Shown: positions 1-7,099 of the stretch, one piece after another
How the letters are laid out: each line of letters starts with the position of its first letter
Numbering within the stretch: the stretch's first letter is position 1
NCBI RefSeq assembly: GCF_017968885.1
Contig: NZ_CP072913.1
Location: forward strand, 3,146,001-3,210,000
Direction: 5' to 3'
DNA from: Pseudomonas sp. Tri1
Lineage (GTDB): Bacteria; Pseudomonadota; Gammaproteobacteria; Pseudomonadales; Pseudomonadaceae
Length of the DNA: 64,000 nt
Position numbers and translations under genes: made by a program
The notes under the pieces: generated by a model
What the model was told of the DNA's origin: nothing
Seen by the model: only the letters and a program-made list of their open reading frames with translations
The model's database searches: none

Positions 1-462
1 CTGATGGGCGATGCACTGATGGCCTTGCCTTATATCGCCATGACCGCCGAGGGCAATGTCCTGGCTTTCATCGGCGACGGCGCGCGGGCCCTGGTGCCGG
101 ATATCGAGGCACGTCTGGCGCAAGGACTGGCCCAGGACCCGTGCGCGAACCAGCGCAACGTCAGTCTTTTCTACCTCACCAACGGCGTGTTGTCGCTGAT
201 CCAGACGTACCTCGACAAACGCTATGCCCACAACGGTGCCCAGCAAGTCGCGGTGACCAGCGCCGTGGCAATGGCCGCGCCGATGGAGCGGATCGGAGCC
301 ATCAGCGTGCACCGCGAACGCTTGGTCAACTTCGATGAAACCGCTCTGCGCCAAGCCCTGACACAACCCGGACGACTGAACATTTTCGACGTCTTGCTGG
401 CCCATAACTCGGAGGGCGACGGCTTGAGCCTGGTCTCCGAAACCGCCTGGAACCGTCAATGA
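1..462 (+). CDS. Thiamine-diphosphate-dependent enzyme, C-terminal part (5' end outside window)
   Basis: The reading frame is already open at base 1, so this is the last 153 codons of a longer gene. It carries a GDGARAL segment followed about 30 residues later by a TNG turn, which is the pattern of the ThDP/Mg binding motif (GDG-x~25-30-N) of the acetolactate synthase / pyruvate decarboxylase superfamily. That superfamily binds ThDP in its C-terminal domain. The stop codon overlaps a possible ATG of the next gene (ATGA), which indicates translational coupling with the reductase-aminotransferase fusion. Substrate cannot be told from this fragment; making a C-C bond or decarboxylating a 2-oxoacid for the adjacent pathway is inference. 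Family assignment is moderate because the PYR domain is not visible. Confidence 0.6.
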   Translation: MMGDALMALPYIAMTAEGNVLAFIGDGARALVPDIEARLAQGLAQDPCANQRNVSLFYLTNGVLSLIQTYLDKRYAHNGAQQVAVTSAVAMAAPMERIGAISVHRERLVNFDETALRQALTQPGRLNIFDVLLAHNSEGDGLSLVSETAWNRQ

Positions 463-485
463 ACCTCCGCCAAGGACACACCCCC

Positions 486-3008
486 ATGAAATTCGGCTTC
501 ATCGCCCACCCGACCTCCATAGCCCTGCAACGCCAGGTGAAGATCATCGACCTGTTGGACCGCACGCTCGCTGAGCAGGATCGCGGATATCAGGCTCAGC
601 TCTGGAAATCACGCAACCTGGTGCCGTTCGCCGACTTCGGGCGCATCGTCAGCGCCAGCGGTGCGGTGTGCGAGGGCATCTTGCATTACCTGCCGCTGAC
701 CGCCGAGCAAATGCTCAGCCAGCCGCGAACCATTGCCGCACGGGTACTCGAAGGCGTACACAGCCTGCAGGAGCAGGGCGCGCAACTGGTAGGTCTGGGT
801 GGTTTTACCGCGATTGTCGGCAACCGCGGGTTGCAGACCCTGGACCGCAGTGGCGTACCGGTTACCACCGGGAACTCGTTGACTGCCTACGCCGCCTACA
901 AGAACGTGCTGGAGGCCATGGCCCGGCTGGAGGTGGCGCCGGCCGACAGTGAAGTGGCGGTGGTCGGTTACCCCGGTTCGATTGCCCTGGTCATCGCCAA
1001 GCTCTTGGCCCGCGACGGTTGCCGCCTGCGCCTGGTGCATCGGGGCAGCGCGGAGCAGGGCCGTGACAGCCTGGCCTGGCTGCCGGCGCAGTTCCACGGC
1101 CAGGTGCAATTGACGACGGATATCGACAGTTGCTACGACTCGGTGCGTTTTTACGTCGCGGCGACGTCCAGTGGCGGGGTGATCGACCCCTATCGGCTCG
1201 CGCCGGGTTCCGTGGTGGTGGATGCCGCGCTACCCCGGGATGTGCTGCCGTTTCATCAAGACCGCCAAGACATTCTGATCATCGACGGTGGCCTGGTGTC
1301 GGCCAGCGCCGACCTGCGTTTCGGCACTGAAACCCTGGGGTTGGCGCCGAAAAAATTTCTCAATGGCTGCCTGGCGGAAACCCTGGTGCTCGCGCTGGAG
1401 GGGCGTGCCGAAGCATTCTCCATCGGGCGTGAATTACCCGAGGAGCGGGTACTGGAAATTGGCCGCATCGCTGAACTGCATGGTTTCTCGCCATCGCCCA
1501 TGGCTTCTTATGGCGAGCGCCTGGCAGACACGGATTTCCAGGCCCTGCGGCGCTTCCATCGGACCACGAAAGTCTCCACCGCCCTCGAGCAATCCGCTGA
1601 TCAACCGGCTGCGCTGCGGGCCGAAGCCTTGCGTTGTTTCGACCAGCACATCAACCCGGTGCTGAGGGAGTTCTACCAGTTCAACCACATCGAACGGGTG
1701 TTCACCCACGGCAGTGGTTGCTGGCTGACGGATCTGGACGGTGGCCGCTACCTGGACTTCGTCGCCGGCTACGGCTGCCTCAATACCGGGCACAATCATC
1801 CGCATATCAGCCAGGCACTACAGGTCTATCTGCAACAGCAATACCCCACGTTCGTCCAGTACGTGTCGGTGCCCTTGCAGACCAGCCTGCTGGCCCAACG
1901 CCTGAGTGAGCTGGCGCCGGGAAACCTGGAGCGGGTGTTTTTCAGCAATTCGGGCACCGAGGCGATCGAGGCGGCATTGAAGTTGGCGATGGCGGCCATG
2001 CAGCGACCTCGAATTCTGTATTGCGACAACGGCTATCACGGCAAGACCCTCGGGGCGCTGTCGGTCACCGGCCGAGACAAGCACCGCGAGCCTTTCAAGC
2101 CGCTGTTGGCACGTTGCGATTCGATCCCTTTTGGCGATCTGGCGGCACTGGAAAGTGCCTTGTGCCAGGGGGATGTCGGCGCCTTCATTCTCGAGCCGAT
2201 CCAGGGCGAGGGCGGGGTGATCGTGCCGCCGCAGGGCTACCTGAAGCAGGTTCGTACGCTTTGCAACGCCTACGATTGCCTGTTGATTGTCGATGAAATC
2301 CAGACCGGCCTGGGTCGCACCGGCAAGCTGTTCGCTTGTGAGTGGGAAGCGGTGGTGCCGGATATCCTGGTGCTGTCCAAGTCGTTGTCCGGTGGTGCGG
2401 TGCCGATTGGCGCGACGCTGTCCAGCACGGCCTTGTGGGACCGCGCCTATGGCAGCATCGATACCTTTGCCTTGCACACCTCGACCTTCGGTGGCGGCAA
2501 CTTTGCCTCGGCTTCGGCCCTGGCGACGCTTGAGGTGATTACCGCGCAAGACTTGGCCGGCAACGCCGCCCGGGTGGGGGGGCAGCTCAAGCAGGCGCTG
2601 GCTGAAGCGGTCAAGCCATACCCGTTCATTCGTGAAGTGCGCGGTGTCGGGTTGATGATCGCCATTGAGTTCGAATACAGCTTCAAAGGCGGCGTCGAGG
2701 CCTTCGTCCGTGAGTTCGCCAGCCGCATTCCGGGTAACGCGGCGGGCACCTATCGCATGCTCTCCGGCAAGGCCAAGCGGCATATCGAGGAGGCCATCTG
2801 TGAGGTGGAGAAAAACCTCGAGGAGATGTTCGTGTTGCGTTTCGTCAGCAAATTATCCCGGGAGCATGGCGTGCTGACCTTCGTCACGGCCAACAACAAC
2901 CGGGTTATGCGCATCCAGCCACCGCTGGTGCTCAATGACGCCGAAGCGCAGCATTTTGTCGAAGCCTTCAGCGCCGTGTGCGAGGACATGTCGACCTTCC
3001 TCGCCTGA
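486..3008 (+). CDS. Acyl-ACP-reductase-like / class III aminotransferase fusion protein
   Basis: The 840-residue protein has two enzymes in one chain. Residues 1-350 resemble the cyanobacterial aldehyde-forming acyl-ACP reductase (AAR). The start MKFGFIAHPTS corresponds to AAR MFGLIGHLTS. There is a GLGGFTAIV segment, a TTGNSLTAYA segment, a GYPGSIA nucleotide-binding turn, and Cys295 in GCLAET, which aligns with the AAR catalytic Cys (ACFAEA). Residues 400-840 are a PLP-dependent class III (ornithine/acetyl-ornithine type) aminotransferase with GYHGKTLGA, VDEIQTGLGR and the Schiff-base Lys632 in LSKSLSGG. The start at 486 is chosen because AAGGA lies 9 nt upstream and family similarity begins there; an in-frame ATG at 459 overlaps the previous stop. 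The inferred reaction is acyl thioester to aldehyde to primary amine, the second domain aminating the aldehyde made by the first. A terminator follows. Confidence 0.85.
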   Translation: MKFGFIAHPTSIALQRQVKIIDLLDRTLAEQDRGYQAQLWKSRNLVPFADFGRIVSASGAVCEGILHYLPLTAEQMLSQPRTIAARVLEGVHSLQEQGAQLVGLGGFTAIVGNRGLQTLDRSGVPVTTGNSLTAYAAYKNVLEAMARLEVAPADSEVAVVGYPGSIALVIAKLLARDGCRLRLVHRGSAEQGRDSLAWLPAQFHGQVQLTTDIDSCYDSVRFYVAATSSGGVIDPYRLAPGSVVVDAALPRDVLPFHQDRQDILIIDGGLVSASADLRFGTETLGLAPKKFLNGCLAETLVLALEGRAEAFSIGRELPEERVLEIGRIAELHGFSPSPMASYGERLADTDFQALRRFHRTTKVSTALEQSADQPAALRAEALRCFDQHINPVLREFYQFNHIERVFTHGSGCWLTDLDGGRYLDFVAGYGCLNTGHNHPHISQALQVYLQQQYPTFVQYVSVPLQTSLLAQRLSELAPGNLERVFFSNSGTEAIEAALKLAMAAMQRPRILYCDNGYHGKTLGALSVTGRDKHREPFKPLLARCDSIPFGDLAALESALCQGDVGAFILEPIQGEGGVIVPPQGYLKQVRTLCNAYDCLLIVDEIQTGLGRTGKLFACEWEAVVPDILVLSKSLSGGAVPIGATLSSTALWDRAYGSIDTFALHTSTFGGGNFASASALATLEVITAQDLAGNAARVGGQLKQALAEAVKPYPFIREVRGVGLMIAIEFEYSFKGGVEAFVREFASRIPGNAAGTYRMLSGKAKRHIEEAICEVEKNLEEMFVLRFVSKLSREHGVLTFVTANNNRVMRIQPPLVLNDAEAQHFVEAFSAVCEDMSTFLA

Positions 3009-3016
3009 TGCCTGCG

Positions 3017-3040
3017 AAAGCCCTCGCAAGAGGGCTTTTG
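3017..3040 (+). terminator. Rho-independent terminator after the fusion gene
   Basis: A perfect 9-bp stem (AAAGCCCTC / GAGGGCTTT, 3017-3025 with 3030-3038) with a GCAA tetraloop begins 9 nt after the stop codon and runs into a short T-rich stretch. It separates the ThDP/aminotransferase transcription unit from the sulfur-carrier unit, so the cluster probably has at least two promoters. Confidence 0.8.
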
Positions 3041-3140
3041 TCTATCTGTAGCGGTCACCCAGTCTATCCATGCTGTCGACAAGTGCTTATCGCATAGTGA
3101 TTGTTCTAAATGCATACGAAAACGGACCTTGCGCATATGA

Positions 3141-3175
3141 AATTCAAAGCCCTTTGAATTGATTAATCAAAGGGC
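3141..3175 (+). promoter_or_regulatory. Palindrome / overlapping hairpins upstream of the sulfur-carrier operon
   Basis: An exact 20-bp palindrome (AATTCAAAG-CC-CTTTGAATT, 3141-3160) lies 56 bp before the MoeZ-like start. Its right half can instead pair downstream: GCCCTTTGA (3149-3157) with TCAAAGGGC (3167-3175), a 9-bp stem with a 9-nt loop. The two structures are mutually exclusive. A related ATCAAAGGGC segment recurs at 4855-4864 just before the CysO-like gene. This could be an operator for a dimeric regulator or an RNA switch; no T-tract follows, so classical attenuation is not evident. Regulatory role is inference. Confidence 0.4.
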
Positions 3176-3215
3176 CTGCATGAGAATTGCTTACATTCAG
3201 TAACAGGTATTAAAC

Positions 3216-4388
3216 ATGAAACTTCCTCCGCTTGTCGCTGCTGTTTCTATTCTAAGTAATGAAGAAATAACCCGTTATAGCCGACACTTGTTGATTCCTG
3301 ATGTGGGTCTGGAAGGGCAGTGTCGTCTAAAGAGCAGCAGGGTATTAGTCATCGGTGCCGGAGGCCTGGGTTCGCCGGCGTTGCTTTACTTGGCGGCGGC
3401 CGGAATCGGGACCCTGGGCATCATCGACTTTGATCGGGTGGACGAGTCCAACCTGCAGCGCCAGGTGATCCATCGGGTGGCTACGGTGGGCCAGTTGAAG
3501 GTCGACAGTGCCGCTGAGGCCATCAAGGCGCTGAACCCCTATGTCAAAGTCGAGTGCCACGAACAGCGCCTGGAACCGGAAACCGCCGTGCAGTTGTTCA
3601 GCCAGTACGACCTTATCCTCGATGGCACTGACAATTTCGCCACCCGCTACCTGGTCAACGATGCCTGTGTGTTGGCCGGCAAACCCTACGTCTGGGGGTC
3701 GATTTTCCGCTTCGAGGGCCAGGCCTCGGTGTTCTGGGAAGACGCACCGGGTGGCGTCGGTCTCAACTACCGTGACCTGTATCCCGAACCGCCTCCGCCA
3801 GAACTGGCGCCATCCTGTTCCGAGGGCGGGGTGCTGGGCATTTTGTGTGCGTCCATCGGCGCAATCATGGCCACAGAGGCGATCAAGCTGATCACCGGCA
3901 TCGGCGATAGCCTGCTGGGACGCTTGATGGTGTACGACGCGCTGGACATGTCCTACCGGCAGATGCCGCTGCGCCGCTCCCCGGGACGCCAGCCCATCAC
4001 GGCCCTGAGTGATTACCAGGCCTTTTGCGGCCTGAACGCGCCCCAAGGCGTGCAGGACGTGGCCATTCCCTCGATCAGCGCCAAGCAATTGCAGGCATTG
4101 CGCGAAAGCGGCCAGGAGGTGTTGTTGATCGATGTGCGTGACCGCGCCGAATGGGACATCGTACGGATCCACGGCGCCCAGCACATGCCCAAGGGGCCTA
4201 AGACCGCAGAACTGATCGAAACCCGGTTCGGCAAGCACGCCAACCTGGTCCTGCACTGCAAGACTGGCGCGCGCTCGAAAGCCGTATTGCTCGAGCTTCA
4301 GCAACGAGGCTTCAGCAATGTACGCAATCTCGATGGTGGCGTGCTGGCCTGGGTCAGGGATATCGAGCCAGCGTTGCCGGCCTACTGA
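3216..4388 (+). CDS. MoeZ-type adenylyltransferase/sulfurtransferase (E1-like plus rhodanese)
   Basis: The 390-residue protein activates the C-terminal glycine of a ubiquitin-like sulfur carrier with ATP and then delivers sulfur as a thiocarboxylate. An E1/ThiF domain (about residues 14-255) contains the nucleotide motif GAGGLGSP (47-54), DGTDNFATRYL and the conserved Cys201 in PSCSEGG. The C-terminal rhodanese domain (about 275-390) has active-site loop CKTGARS with Cys348. The paired CxxC zinc motifs of E. coli MoeB are absent, as in mycobacterial MoeZ and in QbsC of thioquinolobactin synthesis. It starts a tight group with the JAMM protease and the CysO-like carrier. The start has a modest ribosome site (ACAGGT, 8 nt upstream). 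Family assignment is firm; the sulfur donor and final acceptor are not shown. Confidence 0.9.
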   Translation: MKLPPLVAAVSILSNEEITRYSRHLLIPDVGLEGQCRLKSSRVLVIGAGGLGSPALLYLAAAGIGTLGIIDFDRVDESNLQRQVIHRVATVGQLKVDSAAEAIKALNPYVKVECHEQRLEPETAVQLFSQYDLILDGTDNFATRYLVNDACVLAGKPYVWGSIFRFEGQASVFWEDAPGGVGLNYRDLYPEPPPPELAPSCSEGGVLGILCASIGAIMATEAIKLITGIGDSLLGRLMVYDALDMSYRQMPLRRSPGRQPITALSDYQAFCGLNAPQGVQDVAIPSISAKQLQALRESGQEVLLIDVRDRAEWDIVRIHGAQHMPKGPKTAELIETRFGKHANLVLHCKTGARSKAVLLELQQRGFSNVRNLDGGVLAWVRDIEPALPAY

Positions 4389-4409
4389 ACCAGAAGATGA
4401 GGACCGAGG

Positions 4410-4817
4410 ATGTTGAGTATTCGTGTCGGCCTGCTGGAAGCCATCCTGGAGCAGGCGCGGCGGGATCATCCGCTGGAAACCTGCGGCATCGTCGCCGCAC
4501 CGGTAGGCGTTCGTACCGCCGAACGACTGGTGCCGATGGATAATGCCGCGCGTTCGTCGACGTTCTTCAGTTTCGATCCCAGGCAGCAATTGGCAGTCTG
4601 GCGGGCGCTGGACGAGCGAGACGAGGAGTGCCGGGTGATCTATCACTCACATACCGCCAGTGTCGCTTATCCGAGCGCCGAGGATGTGCGTTATGCCGGT
4701 GATGCTTCGGTGCATTACGTTATTGTTTCAACACTGCAGGCGGTTGACGAGTGTGTTCGAAGTTTTCGAATCATCAATAATAAAGTGACCGAAGAGCGTA
4801 TTTGCGTGGTGCGCTGA
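4410..4817 (+). CDS. Mec+-like JAMM/MPN+ metalloprotease
   Basis: This 135-residue protein is a compact zinc-dependent isopeptidase. The JAMM signature is complete: Glu23 (LETCG), then H79-S-H81-x7-Ser89-x2-Asp92. Alignment by eye with Mycobacterium tuberculosis Mec+ is strong along the whole length (ARRDHP, IYHSHTA, AYPS, VTEE). In mycobacteria Mec+ releases cysteine from the CysO-cysteine adduct; in the thioquinolobactin pathway QbsD trims two residues after the GG of its carrier. Here the neighbouring carrier already ends in GG, so trimming is not needed and cleavage of a carrier-substrate conjugate is the better inference. GAGGA lies 6 nt before the start. It is cotranscribed with the MoeZ-like gene 21 bp upstream. 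Confidence 0.9.
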   Translation: MLSIRVGLLEAILEQARRDHPLETCGIVAAPVGVRTAERLVPMDNAARSSTFFSFDPRQQLAVWRALDERDEECRVIYHSHTASVAYPSAEDVRYAGDASVHYVIVSTLQAVDECVRSFRIINNKVTEERICVVR

Positions 4818-4888
4818 AAGTTATAAGCGATACCGCTAAATTAAATAATCAATGATCAAAGGGCTGTTTAAAGCTCAGGGAGTTTTGC

Positions 4889-5161
4889 ATGTCGATTTTT
4901 GTCGCGGTGCCAACTTTGTTGCGTACTTTCACCCAAGATAAAAAGCGTGTCGAAGTTCAGGGGCAGACCGTTCTTGAAGCGATCGAATATATGGAAGAAC
5001 AGTATCCGGGGGTCAAGGAGCGGCTGATCGGTGATGGTCAGGTGCATCGCTTCGTAAACATCTACGTCAACGATGACGACATCCGTTTTGTCGACAACCT
5101 CGCCACCGCGCTCAAGGCCGGCGACAGCCTCACCATCCTTCCCGCCGTAGCTGGCGGCTGA
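4889..5161 (+). CDS. CysO-like ubiquitin-fold sulfur carrier protein
   Basis: A 90-residue beta-grasp protein ending exactly in ...LPAVAGG. The C-terminal half is nearly identical to M. tuberculosis CysO (HRFVNIYVND, LATA, GDS, TILPAVAGG), and the N-terminus (VAVPTLLR) also matches. The terminal glycine would be adenylated and converted to a thiocarboxylate by the MoeZ-like protein encoded 0.5 kb upstream, making this the sulfide donor of the pathway. Unlike QbsE, no residues follow the diglycine. AGGGAG lies a few bases before the start. No CysM-type cysteine synthase is encoded in the visible cluster, so the sulfur is probably destined for a small-molecule acid rather than for cysteine (inference). 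Confidence 0.93.
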   Translation: MSIFVAVPTLLRTFTQDKKRVEVQGQTVLEAIEYMEEQYPGVKERLIGDGQVHRFVNIYVNDDDIRFVDNLATALKAGDSLTILPAVAGG

Positions 5162-5245
5162 GACCTGACGCTGACCCGGTGCTGCGCGCGGTACCTCACC
5201 AAAGGCCCGCACGTGGCGGTATGGAAACCTGCTGGTATATGTCTT

Positions 5246-7099
5246 ATGTCGCGTCTTCTACAGGGTTGCAGCCTTTCTGGCTGTGTTGAACAGGTGCCCG
5301 CCGGCTTTGCCGCGCTGTCCGCGTCACTGCGCTACCAGGCGACGGCGCTGGGCCTGGAGCACCGTCCGTCCCATGGCGATCCCCTGGCTTGCGGGTTGGG
5401 GTTTTCCTTTCATCATCCGGACCTTTCGCCCATCGAAGGGATGATTCACGGCTGGCCCGATGGCAGCGCCCGCGGTGTCACCGAACACACCGTGCAGGCT
5501 GCCTGCGGATTGATGTCGGTGCATGGCCGGGCCAGCGGCAAGGCCCAGGGGCTGGGGCTCGATTATGTCTCGACCCTGAGCGCCAGCCTGGCCCTCCAGG
5601 GGGCGCTGGCCGCCGCCCTGGGCCAGTTGCGTGGCGGTCGTTTCAGTCACGTCAGCAGTTCCCTGGGCGCCGCCGGGGTGCTCGGTGTTGGTCAATACCT
5701 GGCCGGTGCCACGGCCTCTGATGAGGCCGAACGGCTGCTCCCCGGCGCGACCTGTTCGAAGAATCGTCCCCCCTTCGTCTCCGCTGACGGTGTGCATTTC
5801 GAACTGGAAACCCTCGACGCCGAGCCTTGGCGACGTTTCTGGGCTGCGGTGGGCATCGACGCCGAACAGGCCGGGCAGGGCTGGAAGGCCTTCCTGTTGC
5901 GTTATGCCAAGGCCGTTGCGCCGATGCCAACGGTGTTTCGGCAGGCCTTGGCGCGGCTGTCCATGGCCCGCATCAGTGCCTTGTGCGCGTTGAACGGCAT
6001 GGCTGTGTGCCCGCTGCGCAGCCTCGCCGAGCGGCGTGCCGACGAAGATTTGCCCAGGCAATTGAAACAAGGCCCTTGGGCATTCGACTGTAGTGCTGCC
6101 AATGGCCGGGCATTGCCCGCGTTGGCGTCGGACGAATTGCCCTTGAGCGGTCTGACGGTGATTGAGTCCTGTCGCCGGATCCAGGGACCGTTGGCCGGTC
6201 ATTTACTGGCGATGCTGGGGGCCGAGGTGCTGCGCATCGAATTGCCCGGTGGCGATCCATTGCGGGCCATGCCGCCGTGCGTCGACGGTGTGTCGGTGCG
6301 CTTCGATGCCCTCAATCGCCTCAAGCAGGTACGCGAACTCGATATCAAGTCAGCCGCCGGTCGTGAAGAACTCTACGAGCGGGTCCGTCATGCTGACGTG
6401 TTCCTGCACAACTGGGCGCCGGGCAAGGCGGCGGAGCTGGCGCTGGACTGCGCCGACTTGGCACGGATCAACCCGGGCCTGGTGTACGCCTATGCCGGTG
6501 GCTGGGGCCATGACCGCCCGGGTGAACCCTTGCCGGGTACCGACTTTGTTGTCCAGGCATGGTCTGGTGTCGGTGAACAGATCGGCCAGGCCTCGGGCAC
6601 CCCGGGTGGTTCGCTGTTCACCGTGCTCGATGTGCTGGGCGGTGTGGTCGCCGCCCAAGGGGTGACTGCTGCCCTGGTCCATCGTGCCCTCAGCGGCCAG
6701 TCAGTGCGCGTCGACAGCTCCTTGCTCGGCGCGGCCAATTTATTGTGCGCCCAATCACTGCAGGACGCGGATCAGCCCCAGGCCAGCCTGCTCAAGGGGG
6801 TGTACCCGACCCAGTCCGGGTTACTGGCGATCGATTGCCAGACCCCAGCGCAACTTGAACAACTGAACCGAATCCTCGCCTTGGACCCGCAAACCAGCCC
6901 GCAGAGGTTGGACGCATTGCTGGGCAACGCCCTGTCGTCGCAAGCGGCCGCGGCCTGGCAACAGCTGCTGGACAGCGCCGCCATACCAGCCTGCGTGGTC
7001 GTAGAAGACCTGTCGCAGCTGGCGCAAGACAGGCGATTGAAGCCGTGCTTAAGCCTCAATGCCTATACCTCGGTCAACGCTCACTGGAGTTTTCGATGA
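5246..7099 (+). CDS. Family III CoA-transferase (CaiB/BaiF), duplicated-half form
   Basis: This 617-residue protein is larger than the usual 400-residue CaiB-type subunit. Residues from about 300 onward contain the standard fold: GLTVIESCRRIQGPLAGHLLA, an LGAEVLRIE strand, and the catalytic region LPGTD..VQAWSG with Asp433 in the place of the family's aspartyl nucleophile. Residues 60-260 look like a second, degenerate copy of the N-terminal Rossmann part (SASLALQGALAAALGQLRGG) without an obvious catalytic Asp. The protein should move CoA between acids or load the pathway acid. Start is uncertain: ATG 5246 lacks a clear ribosome site and an in-frame GTG at 5213 adds 11 residues. Its stop overlaps the ligase start (ATGA). 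Confidence 0.75.
   Translation: MSRLLQGCSLSGCVEQVPAGFAALSASLRYQATALGLEHRPSHGDPLACGLGFSFHHPDLSPIEGMIHGWPDGSARGVTEHTVQAACGLMSVHGRASGKAQGLGLDYVSTLSASLALQGALAAALGQLRGGRFSHVSSSLGAAGVLGVGQYLAGATASDEAERLLPGATCSKNRPPFVSADGVHFELETLDAEPWRRFWAAVGIDAEQAGQGWKAFLLRYAKAVAPMPTVFRQALARLSMARISALCALNGMAVCPLRSLAERRADEDLPRQLKQGPWAFDCSAANGRALPALASDELPLSGLTVIESCRRIQGPLAGHLLAMLGAEVLRIELPGGDPLRAMPPCVDGVSVRFDALNRLKQVRELDIKSAAGREELYERVRHADVFLHNWAPGKAAELALDCADLARINPGLVYAYAGGWGHDRPGEPLPGTDFVVQAWSGVGEQIGQASGTPGGSLFTVLDVLGGVVAAQGVTAALVHRALSGQSVRVDSSLLGAANLLCAQSLQDADQPQASLLKGVYPTQSGLLAIDCQTPAQLEQLNRILALDPQTSPQRLDALLGNALSSQAAAAWQQLLDSAAIPACVVVEDLSQLAQDRRLKPCLSLNAYTSVNAHWSFR

Noticed and set aside
4889..5161. Carrier as ordinary ThiS or MoaD for thiamine or molybdopterin
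   Set aside because: No thi or moa genes accompany it and the C-terminal half matches CysO far better.
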